A model generated the notes under the pieces. That model searched no databases. It was not told the origin of the DNA and was given only the letters and a program-made list of their open reading frames with translations. Source: Paramecium tetraurelia (Eukaryota > Ciliophora > Oligohymenophorea > Peniculida > Parameciidae). Taken from it: 64,000 nucleotides of DNA. The stretch is from positions 65,649-129,648 of the forward strand of contig NW_001799018.1 in NCBI RefSeq assembly GCF_000165425.1, in the 5' to 3' direction. The translations under genes and the position numbers were made by a program. Below, piece by piece: positions 35,949 through 49,312 of this stretch (position 1 is the first letter of the stretch; each line of letters opens with the position of its first letter).

Positions 35949-38900
35949 ATGAAAATATTATTCTGGTTGATCTCATAGGGATATATGTGGCTACCTAGAA
36001 AAATACAGAAATCGGTCTAATAATCTTTACTTTTATAACAGGGAATTGATTAAACACAAAAAGTATCAACTAAAATTTAAATTAGATTGAATTCTCGAAT
36101 GGAGAGGTGTAAAAGATCACCAATTTTGAAATTCCAACCAATAATATCAAATTAATTAGTGTATGGAAATCTTATATTTGTTTAGATTAATACTATAATT
36201 GGGACATTTATAGAAAATATAATAAGCATTGAAAACATAATAATATTAGGAATTCTAATTATCCTACTTTCTGGTAAAACTTATCGTCACGATGAAAACG
36301 AAGAGATCATTGTGTATTATACTCTATTTTGTTACCTTCTCAATCTATTGTTATCTCTTGCAAATATACTATTAATTGCCTTTTAACGAATGATATAATA
36401 AAAAGCCATCAATTCTTAAAAATGCACTATCATTGCTAAATTCCCAGATATTACTGCGAAGCAAATCTCAAATGAAAACAAAGAGTAATTTAACAATTAT
36501 TATTTCAATAGGTTGAGTTCATATTAAACTATAACTTGGAGTTAATTAACAGTTGGTCACATTATATGCTTACAATAGAATGAGTAGAGTCCTGCCGATT
36601 TATTGATCTTGGATTCAAGTAAAGAGCAAGTTCTAATCAATTTTGATTAAAGAACTCCATGCTCGTGTACTTTTGTTAGTTTAAATTAAACAATCAAGGG
36701 AAATATATTAGACTTCAAAACAAAGTTAAGTGGAACTATTTAATTCACTATTACAGATCTTTAAATATAGGGGACTATTAAAATGAAAAATGATCCAAAA
36801 TTAACCCCTTTTACCAAAAAGAATATGATTTAGAGAGGAGAAATCCTGGATTCAGTGGATTGGATTTTTGGTATGGTTATTAGAGTCGGTAATGATTGCA
36901 TTGCTTAGGCTAATTTTTCCAATTAGAACTTTACACAATCAAGTTGGATACACAATATTTATTAGTAAATTGTACTAATATGTATAGTATTGTTTATAAT
37001 ATTATTCGTTCCAAATATCATTTATTATTCTTTTTAATCTTATGAGAAGTATTTCTATAGTAGTATCACCTATTGTTTATTAGTAATACCCCAAAATTTA
37101 TTATGGTTAAATTAATTGTGGCTTATGATTAACATGATAACAAATAATAAGAAATTTAATAAGAAAGAAGATAAAGTTTGTGTTACGTAGAAATCAATGA
37201 ATAGATTGTTAACCGAAATCAATGAAAATCAGTTACTTATTATATCTGAAAATGAAAAGAAAGTGCTATTGCCAATATAAAAATAGTTTAAAATGAATCA
37301 CCCTAAGACAGTACAAACAGAAACTGAACCCCATAAATAGTAAAAGACAGAAAGAAATTTAAAAGGAATTTTGACCTTTTCCCCAAAAAATATACTAGAT
37401 ATGATCAAAGGAGATATGATCTTAATAAATAATCCTCAAGAAATATTTAAAAATAAGCATTAAATTGTGTAGATAATAACCAACAGTTAAAAATAATATA
37501 TATTTAACTACTAAAAATTGTAAGAATTAATATAGAAAGCATCTCCAACATTGAAAACCAATTATGATAAATTATTAATAGATACTAATAGACAATAGAC
37601 CAATGATGAATAGAAGACATAAGATTTAGATTTTTTATTGGCAGAGAAAAAAGTTCCAAATTTAAGAAATTCAAATGAAGGTCTTAATTAAATAAAGAAG
37701 CTTTAATTGGCTAAAAGGGAGGATTTTGGAATCAAAAGTTTATCAAGTGCATAAAAACAATAATTACCTAAAAAGAAAAGTACAAGGTATATTTTTGATT
37801 AATCCTTTGCGAAGAAATCATTAGAAAGAATTGATTCAATGAAAGATCTTAGTAAATTAAATACTAATTCTTCAAATGGTAATATTACTCCTCTTGTTTC
37901 AATTTCAAAATAAAGAAGTTAGTTTTTTGGCAAAGGGGGAACTATGATAAAACAGTTCAATAATTATAACTCTTCTCTATAAATATCTCCAATCAAATAG
38001 AACGAAGATCAAGGCACAGACAGATTAGTTGGAGATTATAATAATGAATAAGATTTTATAGAATAGCTCTATAAAAAGGATGACACTCTTCATAATGAAA
38101 TATTATTGATGATTCTAATTACAAATAATATTTTAAGTGTTTTCGATGATTAAAAAAGGTAGTTACAATTTAATTTTGGGAATAAATTTGATGAGTCTTT
38201 ATTAGAATTTACAAAGGTCTTCAATTATTAACTGTTGTGCAGTACTGAGATCGAAAACTCAAGATTGGATTATCAATTAAAAACTTATATCAAAAAGGTG
38301 ATTTCTATTGAAAATCAAGTGAAAGTTTTTGAAGTTTTAGCATTTTTGGAGCCGACTGAAAATAGAAAGAATACTCTATCTGTTTTAGTAAGAGATCCTG
38401 AATCATTTCTATTGGAAGAAGGTTCGATTCTATATACAAGAATTTAAACTAATTAATTAAAGAACATCATTAAAGGAAAAAATGATTCTAATAGCAAACC
38501 GTCTGAATATTATAATACTTATAACGAGTAATTATAAGAATTATTATGGGATGGCCAATCAACTTTTGTATATAGTAAACGTTAGTTGAGCTAAGGACAA
38601 ACATAAGAGTTCTTATCAAAATTGTCTTAATTGCATGATGCTTACGGTAATAGATCATAAGAAATAGAAATTGAATATAAAAAGTTAGAGTCACAAAATG
38701 AAATCTTGTTTATTATAGGGATTAAATCTGGGTATTAGAATAATTAAATACAAATTTCACAAAATGAGTTTAACGTAGATTCTCTGAAGGAGGATAAGCT
38801 TTTTCAAACTTTGTATATCCAAAACATCAAGACCTGTTTAACTACATCAGAGTCATATGAAGAATTGATTATTTTTCTTAGATCACATTAAGTAGTTTAA

Positions 38901-41900
38901 AAAGAATAAATTATTCATTTTAATGAAAGGGATGTGCAATAATTGTAATATAGGTTTAGATAACATATATAATATATGTTAGAAGAATAGGATATCATGG
39001 GATCTGATGTATAAAAGCATATGGAGAAATATATAATCATCAGCAAACAGTCATTCAAGATAATATTGTAAGATGATTATCTAAAATATCATTTTGTATT
39101 TATAACATAATTTGCAAGTGGTTTGGGAGCCTATGAATTTACAGGTAAATGCAATGGATAACTAATAAAGTTACTAAAATTAAATAACAAGAAAATAATT
39201 AGTATTGGAAATTCTCTACAAAACAACTATTAGTTTAATAAGTCAGACATTAGTTTTACATTGGCTTAAAATAATCCTTTCTTTTGTATCACTTAGCCAA
39301 ATTTCATAGTTAAAAATATAAAGTAAATATTTTCATTCTTATACTTTTATTGCACTCAGTATTTACAAAATTACATTTCTCTTTTAGAAATCTAATTATA
39401 CAGAAGCACTCTAATCGGATTATCAGTATTTGGAATAAGTTTTTCTTAAAACGATATCAATTTATTTACATTGATAATATTTTATCTTATCCCTAGCAAC
39501 TTATTAACATTCATTTTCTAACAATACTTGCTTATTATTTAAGTAGATTATGATTTGAAGAATTTTAATATTTTTGCAAAAAGATTAAACATACTAAAAA
39601 ACGAAAACATGTTCAATTAGATAAGCAAAATTATTATTATAGCATTGTTTGATTCAGCATTGGTAATTTTATTAGAAAAGGCAATTATACATGTGTCTTC
39701 CAGTGATGGAAGGATAAATTAAACAATTCAAGTTTTGTTGTTGTATTTGGGTATTGAGCTTTTGGAGAAAAGTAAGTTATTATTTATTGTTTTTGATATG
39801 TTTAAGGATCTTTTATATAAGATTAAGCAGACACTTATAATTCTCTCTATAATATTGGTTTTATCATTTAGCTATTTAATAGTGCAGTCATTATAAGATA
39901 ATTAGGAGATTTCATTACAAATAAATAACTTAGGATTGGTAGTTTTTATATTCATGGCTGTCTTTTTAGTAGGAGTATCTTTTGTTCTGTATTAATTACT
40001 TCAGTTGATTAATATTGAGTTCTCATTTCCACTTGATAATGCATAATTAGATATTCATATGAAGCAGATCACTGATATAAAACAAAACCTGAATTTGGAG
40101 ACTAATGAGAAAGGACACTTTCAAAACATAAAGAAAATGATAGAAACATTATTTGAGAATATGGATATAGTGGATGAATAGATAACTAAATTTATAAAGG
40201 TTGATTAGACAACAATAGATTACATGGATAAAACTCATGGATTTTATGATAGAAGAACGGAGAATGATTTTATGGATTTCTTTAGATAATAGAATTGGCA
40301 AAAGTTTAGCTTATTATATGTAGTTATATTTTATGAAGTAACGATATTTATAATTCACTTATACGAGATTATGATGTCCACCTTTTCAACATCTATTCTG
40401 ATAATAATCATCATCTAATTTTAGTTATAATTGTGTATTGTAATTCTGTAATTCAGATTCATTTACAATAGAACTCTGTAGTAATAATTGTAAATCCTAT
40501 CATTTGCATTACGATTCGTTTTTAAAATCATAATAGATTTAGTCTACTTGGATCAAAACAAGGAATTCACTGCTTTTCTCTATCACACTTTATTTATTAT
40601 ATCTTTTGCACTCACAACCCAACCAAAGATCAACATGTATTTATACGTTGCTTTGCAAGTGATTATGTATCTATTTAATTTAGTATTTGATGGATTCACT
40701 ATTAATTTTGAGAATGTTAATCAAGCCATATTCTGCACATTGAAATACTTTTTTATTATTATTGAGATCTCATATCCTATTTTTAATTACATACAGAAAA
40801 TATAATTCTTATAAAGATCATAGTATGTGTATTAAAATAGATTAACAAAGGAATAGAAGAAAATTAATAGTGTATTAGGTCTATTAATGCCTCGATTCAT
40901 TCAGGAAAGAATGAATAAAGGCCAGATTTAAATCTCCTAAGATCAAGGAGATGTTAGTGTTTTATTTTGTGACATTTATTAGTTTGATAAAGTAATTAAA
41001 GATTAATAGGAAAAAATCATTGAATTTTTAGATACCATTTATAGAGCCTTTGATTAATTGTGTTAAAACTATGATTTGCAGAAAATTGAAACCGTTGGGA
41101 AAACCTATATGGCTGCGGGTGGTCTTAAGGATTATGATGTTGTAATAAGTAAGTTCACATTTGATTTTTGTAGATTAAAAAAATGGAAATAGCACTTCCA
41201 GAGCCCTTGAAACTGCAATATAAATGATGGAAACAGTCAAAACCATGAAATATGGAGATAACTAGGATGTTCAATTGAAAATAGGAATCCATTATGGCAG
41301 AGTGATTGCTGGAGTTATTGGTGTTCATAAACCTTAGTTTTCCTTAATAGGAGACACAGTGAATACAACAAGTAGAGTTTGTAGTACAGGAGAAGCTGGA
41401 TTTATTACGTTAAGCGAGGCTGCATATTTAAATATCAAGGACAATACTAAATATTAATTTGAATAGAGATCAGTTGCTGCCAAAGGAAAAGGCATGCTTG
41501 AAACTTTTAGATTAATTGTGTAGTAAAAAGAATCGACCAAAAATTTGACTCCAAAGGCATCAACATAAGAATGTTAAGACAAAATTTCAATCCTAGGGTA
41601 AGAATCAAAAAAAAAAATATTGAATTACAAGTCACCTGCAGACAAAAAGAATATTCTTAAAAGATCATCTGCTTAACCAGCTTAAATTGGTGCCTTAATG
41701 CATGGCGATCATGCGAAATCTCCAAAACTAGTTATTAGATAATTACATAGAGAAACACAATCTTCCATTATGCCAAATATGATTTTAAAATAGAAACCAT
41801 CTGCAGAAAATAATTCAGAATCTAAACGTTTGAATTAAAACAAATCGAAATCATTTAATTAGGTATTCTTATTTTATTATTTGTAAGAATGATGACATCC

Positions 41901-43963
41901 AAATGAACCATTCAAATAATGCCAAGACTCCTGGGTTCTAAAAGAATTGGATTCAAAAACGTCAAAGCATTCTAGATAATAATTAAGCAAATGTCTAAAC
42001 AATACAATATATTTAATAAGGATCAATTACATAGCTTTAATTCCAACCTGATCCTAGACTTCTTAATTAAGCTGTATCTTCATCCTGCCAATAGCAAATA
42101 CTTTAATCAGGAGTGAACTTATCTCATTAATCAAATCAATAGTAATTCTTAAACTCAGCTGATCAATTACTAAAGATTTCTGATTAACAAGCAGATAACA
42201 ACAAATAGGAGGGCTTAAATTGTATTCCTAGGCCATTAATAAAGAAGAAAGGAACCCTAATTTTGGGAGAATTGACTTAAAGGAAGGCAGGAATCATGAA
42301 ATCTAATACTAAAATAATAATACCTGAGGAAAGGGAAAAAAATCAGATTATTAAAATATCTGGTGTAGGTGGAGAGAATGAACCATTAATGGAACAGAAA
42401 ATATAAATCAGAAATTAAAGATCTTTAAAATTACAATAACTTTAAGATTCTAGTTCAGCTTTAAAGAAAAGTCCAGAATCTAATATTGAAAGATTAGAAG
42501 AATTAGAAATAGCGAAAAAAAAGTTGATAATCACATCTGAATAGAAGTTTGACTATTAGACATTAGAGAAAATCAAAAAGTATAAATTAGATTATGACGA
42601 GAAGTCTATTTTTGAAATAGATAGTAATTAATTCAAGAATGATGATTAATAACTATATCATTCTATCTATGAGGAATATAAAGAGTAGGAAAAGCCATAG
42701 ATGAGAACTATTTTAATATTTCTAACCATCTTAAACATGTTTAAGGGTTTGCTTTTATTTATTTTAAGTTAGGAATTTTACAATTCCTATATTGAATTAA
42801 TAATTATTTAGGTTTGCAAGTTTTTTATGTGTTCAATTTTGACCATTTGTTATTCAAAGATTTAGGATAAAATGAACCTTGAAAAGCTTAAGATTATAAT
42901 TTGGATTTATTTTGTTAGTTCAAGTAGTCTTTCTATATTAATAATCTTTTTTGAAGAGTAGGAGGAGTTTGAAGTAATTTTATAAATAAGTTCTATAACA
43001 GCTTTGTATTTAAATATTTATCTTTCATAAATCTTAAATTATGAAGATAGATAGAAATTTGTTGCTATATTTATGATTGCTATAACAATAATGATTGTTT
43101 ATGAAAAATACATTTTAGAAATAATTATTTATTAGTTGGGAATTGCAGGATTAACCTTTTTTTGTTAAATGCAAGAGAAGGAATTACTATTTAAGAACTA
43201 TTTAATAAGTTTATAGTTATCAACTTAAATAGCAAAATACGAGAATATGCTCCAATATTTGATGCCTCCACATGCTTTGAGAAGATTGTTGAATCCTGTT
43301 CAAGAGAATACGGACACATTCATGGATGTATTGGAAAACACTACTGTTTTATTTGCAGACATTGCTGGTTTCACTAAATATTCAAGTTCTGTTGAACCAG
43401 AAACTGTGGTCGATATGCTTAGAAATTTATTCTCAAACTTTGATTAGTATTGTTAGAAAGCAGAAATTTATAAGTTGTTTACCATTGGAGATTGTTATGT
43501 TTGCATGGGTGTCTTAGATTGTAATAATAGAGATCCTGCAGGGGAAGTAAGTTTTAGTTTTAGACTAGGCCTAAAAAGTCTTGGCATTTGGATTTAGTAT
43601 GATTGAAATCATCAATCATTATAAAATGGATCCCCAGTATTAACATCTGAATATGAGAATTGGAGTCCACACAGGCAGAGTATTGGGAGGCGTTGTTGGA
43701 ACAGATGTTGTTAGATATGATATCTATGGAGAAGATGTTACTATTGCAAATCTTATGGAGTCATCAGGATAAGTAATAAAAAATAAGAATATTCTTAGGA
43801 AGGAAAAATACTTGTTAGTGATGCCACTAAAAATTTAGTTGAAAGTGAATATGAGGGATTCTAATTCGATTATGCCAAAGATGTTTATCTACCCTCAAAA
43901 AATATGACCATATCTACTTACTTTGTTTAACCAAGTGAGATAGAGTACAGTTAAGATGATTGA
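35949..43963 (+). CDS. Guanylyl cyclase with N-terminal P4-ATPase-like domain
   Basis: About 2,600 residues, ATG 35949 to TGA 43961-43963, with short introns (e.g. 23 nt near 36069, 25 nt near 36158, 25 nt near 41150, others near 41862 and 43548). The N-terminal ~1,200 residues are P4-ATPase-like: PADLLILDSS (actuator), GEILDSVDWIFGMVIRVGND, and FLEPTENRKNTLSVLVRDPE (N domain). The DKTGT phosphorylation motif is absent and the GDGxND hinge has become ISIGNSLQNN, so it is a pseudo-ATPase. A set of membrane spans, cyclase domain 1 (about 40.95-41.5 kb: VSVLFCDIYQFDKVI, KIETVGKTYMAAGG, SLIGDTVNTTSR), a linker, a second membrane block and domain 2 (about 43.3-43.9 kb: TTVLFADIAGFTKY, FTIGDCYVCMGV, YDIYGEDVTIANLMESSG) follow. 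Domain 1 keeps the NxxxR catalytic pair and domain 2 the two metal aspartates: the inverted C2-C1 order known for ciliate and apicomplexan guanylyl cyclases. The Glu in KIETVG favours GTP. Confidence 0.9.
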
Positions 43964-44740
43964 TATTTCTTCCTTAATTAATTTATATATCTAATAATTT
44001 ACTTTATGATTTCAACTACAAGGCCAACAATGTAAGTTAAATTTTCTTTTGCTTCGTGAAAAACATAGAAAATTTATTATTATAAGCAATTCGATCTATC
44101 ATGAAAAATGAATTGTTTAAGTAAGTAGGAAAATTTCCATCTTCTTATAAAAATAGGATTTATGAATAGAGCAATAAATTTAGCATTTGAAAGCTTCCAA
44201 CGACTTACAACAAACTGAAATTATAGGTTCTAGAATAATCTTAGGATATCAACTTTTTTGAATGGTCACATTATATTAAGTTGTATTTTATAGAACAAGT
44301 AAATATGTTATGTTTGTTACTGTGATTTATAACAAAGATCTTTTGAAATTATAAAATCATTGCTCAGACAATCCATTTTCTATAAATTGAATTAATTTTT
44401 TGATTAATATTTGCCATTTTATACTCATATTATAAATTATTTTATTAAATTGTTGTTTATAAATAATTAAAAATCCTTTAAAATTATTTAATTATAGATT
44501 TACCAGAAAATTATATACACAAAAAGGATTATGAAAATGAAAGTGGAGGGTTTTTGTTAGATTGTTTGATATATTGTATGGTTATTTGTCGCTTATTTGC
44601 TTCCTTAAAAATATTATAATGAATTCGACAAATAATTATAATTATTTGGATAAGATTTTTTAAACATATTTCAATAAGATTGAAAACACCTTGAAATGAT
44701 AAAATCTATTGTATTAGGATAAGATGAGCATAAAACATAA
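43964..44740. other. Intergenic, nothing recognised
   Basis: A+T-rich spacer after the guanylyl cyclase. Short open frames exist in all phases but none has a convincing start, length or composition. It precedes the 3' end of a small minus-strand ORF. Confidence 0.4.
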
Positions 44741-45001
44741 TCATGATAATTTGATTTCACAAAATATGGGTTAGGCCCGAGCATTTCTTTTAAAAAATTT
44801 GTTTCTAAACAATCCGAATTCCTTTTTATCATTCTCCTTATCATTTTTTGAATAAAAGTCTTCTTCCTTCTTTTTGGGGTCCGTACAAAATTGAATCTTT
44901 TGCTATCTTAGATAGGTCAGGATTGATTTTATTTTGTGATTCGGTTTATGATACAATTCCAATTCTAGTGAATCAAGACTTGAATTTAGGTCTTCTTGCA
45001 T
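44741..45001 (-). CDS. Small hypothetical basic protein, 86 aa
   Basis: ATG 45001-44999 to TGA 44743-44741, exactly 87 codons, no intron. The peptide begins MQEDLNSSLDSLELELYHKP, has a Lys/Asp/Glu-rich centre (DPKKKEEDFYSKNDKENDKK) and a basic end (FRNKFFKRNARAQPIF). G+C content is clearly above that of the flanking spacers on both sides, and codon use is like the other genes, which is the main support. No family is recognised. Confidence 0.55.
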
Positions 45002-45982
45002 AAAATATTTTAATTTCAATTAAACAAGAATAAATATTTTTTTTTAATATCACTAAAACATAGTCGTTAATTCCAAACCTAATTTATATTATTTATTACC
45101 AATATAGTATACTCAATCACCGTCTATCAATAAATCTATTTTTAGTATTATTTAAATATATAAAATATAAAGATCAAAATTATAATAAGTAAATTCATAA
45201 CAAAGAATTTTAAATAAAATGTATTGACATAAATAGTTTTACAATTAGCAAGAATCGAAAGTTTTATTTAATTAAATCAATATCCTAAATATTATGATTT
45301 AATTTAGAAATTATGTAAAACAATCAAACTTTTAGAAAGGTAAAATAATGGTTTGAATTCAAAAAGAACACTGTTTATAATTGATGTTCTAAAAAATATA
45401 GTTAAAGTAATACTTAAACTTTTATTATAAATATTTTATATTATGTTTCAAAATGTTAATTAAAAGCAATAGTAATATTTCAATTAAAATTCAATTTTAT
45501 ATTAATAATACAAATAAATTTCAGGTAAATGCGGAAATTGGATTTACTTTAATTTCAGCAAGATCGTGTATATATATTGGTAATATTCAGATTTTGAATT
45601 ACTTATAAGAGTATAATAAGATTGAATTATATTAAGTAATATTGATTACAATAATTCCAACTTTGCATTGATCAATTGACCTCTTTGAAATTAGTTATCA
45701 AGAGCTCATTTTATCGATGTGCTAAACATTTTATAGTTTATTATATTGATGCACTATAATTAAATTAATAAAATAATTAAATTCCGAACTCAAATTTTAA
45801 ATAGAATGTCTTTAGTTTGGTTCTTTGAATATCGATTGGAAAATGAACATAGATGATTTCATGTTACAGAATAAATGAATATTAGGATTGAAATTTTGAA
45901 ATATGAAGAACCAATAAAATGGCTATAAAAATATGTTATAGTTTGAAATATTCAAGAATTTTACTACAATATAGAATAAGTT
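45002..45982. other. Intergenic, nothing recognised
   Basis: About 1 kb of very A+T-rich DNA between a small minus-strand gene and the 3' end of the K+ channel gene. It should include the promoter of the former. No codon-like frame, RNA gene or repeat was recognised. Confidence 0.4.
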
Positions 45983-48539
45983 TCAAATAATAGATGCAAT
46001 CAATATAGATACTTAATAATATATTGATTCCATTTCTTCTACAGATGAAATAGTTTGATACTTAATATCGTTTAAGTTATCAACGCTTTAAATTAGCTCT
46101 TGGTACAAAGTATTAAATATTTTTAATTACCCAACTAAGTTTATTTTAATAAGTCTGTTAGATAACTCAACAATTTAATTTTACTTTTGTTTTTGAAATT
46201 GTTTTTCCTCTTTGACTTCACTTCTAATATCTTCATAATATGGAGAGGGTGTTATTAGCATAGGTGCTATTCGACTTTATCGATGATGATTTAAGATATC
46301 CTTAATCTTCACTCTTTTTTAATATTTTCCACTCTTTTTATCATTCAAGATCTTTTTTTAGATATCTTATTCAGCTTCTCTCACTTAAGCGAAGTTTAAT
46401 AACATTTATTTGCCCATTACCATACTGGTTCTTTCTTGATTATAATTAAGCTTATTTTCTATGATCGATAATCTTTCTAACAGCCATCTTAAATATTGCT
46501 TGATACTTCCATTTCTTCTCTTGTTTATATCCAAAAATGTATCTCATTAATTTCTTATGCAATTATTGATATGAATCTTTAACTATGTTTCTTTTGAATT
46601 GTCTTTCCAAAATTTACTTTTTTGATACAAATTAATTCATCATTTCTCCATCCATTGCGCTTATTCTTTTTATTTATTTTGCACTTTCTATTGAGAAATA
46701 AAGAAATGAAATACTCTTAATTCTGGAAATGCTCTCTTGCAATAACAGTCTTCTTCTTAATCCTAACTACTCAATCTCAAATAGTAATTTTTCATCTTCT
46801 TACACTAATTGTAAGAATTGCAATACAGGACACATAATTACTACAGAGTCTTTACCAGCAATAGCCGATTGTTTACGATTACTATCTTCGAGGATTTCAA
46901 TTTCACCAAATATATATCCTTCTTTGATATTAAGAAGTGTGTTGCCATCATTGTCACACAGACGAATTTCTCCAGCAACTAAGAAAAACACCTCAAGACT
47001 GGGAGATCCATTAAAATATATTGTTTCGTATTGTTTAAAACAGTAGATAGTGAAATGAGGTAGAATTGCTGCTGCAAAGTTAATATCAAAGGCAAAGATA
47101 TTTACATTTTCAATCAGTTATTTTTGACAAAAAGCTATAGCATATACTTTAAGTTGAGAAGGCAAGGTTTCAATAATTCTGTTATCTTTGTTATATAAAT
47201 GAAATACTTCTTGTAATTCCAAAATGGATTGTTTTCGATATTATAATAATAATAGGAAAATAACTAAGCACTTAATTCTTCTGGAATAAGGATCTGAGAC
47301 ATGAGGGTCTCAAGAGCTTCTAGATCTTCATCAAATCCTTCAGTCGAAGATTGTTATTCCAATATTGCAGCTAAATTGCCAATAGTGAATGAATAGAATC
47401 CAACTCCTACAAAAATCCATATAATTGTTAAATTATATTGCATAGATGTAGTGATAGCTACATCACCATATCCAATGACGGTGACTGTTTGTATAGCCCA
47501 GTATAAGCCATGAATATAAATTGATATGGCATTATCTTCTGCATTTATTCCCTCATATTACTATACAGAATAAAACAAACAACCAAATAAACTAATCAAA
47601 ATGAGCATATTTTTGAATATTTTTAGTATGCTCCACAACTTGCCTTCTAATTAAAATAGTTTTTCAAAGTATTAGGATTAGTCTTTGGATTTCTACGTTT
47701 CTTAGTATATTTATCTTTCATTATAGCTAAAATATTTAATGAATCTTATTAATTTTAAAAGATTTAAACACAATTATTCAGTAAAACTATTAACAAATAA
47801 TTTGTATGGGATGATACTAATGAGGTCAAATACTAGCCATCTCTATAAATTAAATAGAAAAATAGCTTAGAATGTATTGATTAAGTTATAGTTTTTATCA
47901 ATCTGACATGTAATTAATTTAAGAATGATATCTATGAAATACATGCTATCCAAAATCAAAATAAGTATAGTCATCACATCCTAAAAATAATGAATATGAA
48001 TACTAAACTTCGATAATCTGATAAACTAATGTAGATTGGATACAACATTAAAGTAATAGATGTTTGAAATTACATAAAGTATTTCCAGACTTGCAATTAA
48101 TTTGGATAAAATGGCAGCTTTTTTCTTTTCTTATGAATTTATTTAAGTTATGAAGTTTTATCTGACTCTTTAGTTTGATTAATGTGTCTAAAAAATGACA
48201 ATAGAATCATCAATCTTCGTGATGCAACATCAAATTTGCTTTTTGCTACTCGCTCTCTAAAATAATCATCTTCTTCAACAATTTAATCTTGACTTGTAAA
48301 CTAACTGCGTTTCGGAGTTAAAAATGCCCTATTACTTATTCCACTTCAATAATATCAAATTATACTGTTTTGGTGATATAATGAGAGTGGTTTCCTTTGA
48401 TGTATGTCTACTTTACCTAATTGTATTAAATAGTTTGAGTGAACTATTCAAGTAAAAAGATATTATACTCTAATCCTGTTTTATAATCCTTTGTATCAAT
48501 TGGAGATGAGCAACTTGGATGAACCTATCCAACACTCAT
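45983..48539 (-). CDS. Voltage-gated-type K+ channel with cyclic-nucleotide-binding-like domain
   Basis: Roughly 800 residues, ATG 48539-48537 (MSVGQVHPSCSSPIDTKDYK) to TGA 45985-45983. Two 22-nt introns near the 5' end (about 48415 and 48365) and a 23-nt one near 47990 restore the frame. The S2 block is ILDSMYFIDIILKL, S3 RWLVFDLISIIPYKLF and S4 LNLLKLIRFIKYF, with only three basic residues. S5 and the pore follow, with the selectivity filter in TVTVIGYGDVAITT and S6 FVGVGFYSFTIGNLAAI. A C-linker leads to a CNBD-like fold (FFLVAGEIRLCDNDGNTLL, YIFGEIEILEDSNRKQSAIA). The phosphate-cassette Arg of RTA is replaced by Gln (QSA), so nucleotide binding is uncertain. The layout is that of EAG/CNG-type channels, a family much expanded in Paramecium, where K+ currents set swimming behaviour. 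A C-terminal tail of about 230 Lys/Gln-rich residues follows. Confidence 0.88.
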
Positions 48540-49312
48540 TTATATGTTAATTTTTCTAATATTTACAATTACTTAAAGCTTATAATGTAGATAATAACTA
48601 AGCCAAATATAATAAAATAGCAAGTGTATGACAGGCATGAAAGTTACTCTGAACTGTATGCAATCTAACACATTAACTATACTATTTCAAACAAATGACT
48701 GTGCCAAAAATATTTAAGTCAAATTCGAAAATCCTAAATGTCGAAACCTATTTAGGGGGAGGATAAGATTAAATGTCAAGAAATATAGTAGAGCATGAAG
48801 TAAAGGATGCATATACTTTTAATTGGACAATGAGTGTATCACTTTACAATATTATTAGCCAAAATGTAGAATATATGATACATTTAATACAATATTGAGG
48901 GTATAAAATTATTGGAAGACTGATATTATCATATAACCTAAGGTAAAGAGGACTTCAATTTTCATAGTTCAGGTTAATTTTGAAATTAAATTATTTCTAT
49001 TAATCTGTTGAATATTCTCATTCCACTATTGTTGATTATTAAATGCAATTAACTGATTATTAAATTACTTTAAAATTTTATCTAATTATAGTTCAGTTTT
49101 GTAATAAGCTCTGAATTACTAAATACTATAATTTAAGCACTAAAACTCATATAACTTAAGGTCCAAAATTAATAAATATAAGTACATCGATTATTGATTA
49201 TTAAATTTAAATAAAATAAGGGAAATTAATTATTAAATATTTTTGGTTTAATCATCAATAATAATGATCATCATTATAAATATATTGTAGAGTATATTAA
49301 TAAAACTATGAT
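48540..49312. other. Intergenic, nothing firm
   Basis: Spacer between the start of the K+ channel gene and the end of the B-box gene. A 43-codon plus-strand frame from about 48775 (MSRNIVEHEVKDAYTFNWTM) looks mildly codon-like but is too short and isolated to call. Otherwise A+T rich, including an AATTATTAA-rich stretch around 49020-49260. Confidence 0.4.

Noticed and set aside
35949-39300. A functional P4-ATPase flippase
   Set aside because: No DKTGT motif and no GDGxND hinge; the block is fused to cyclase domains, so it is a pseudo-ATPase part.
48775-48906. A 43-codon plus-strand ORF (MSRNIVEHEVKDAYTFNWTM)
   Set aside because: Too short and isolated in A+T-rich DNA; no flanking exon could be joined.
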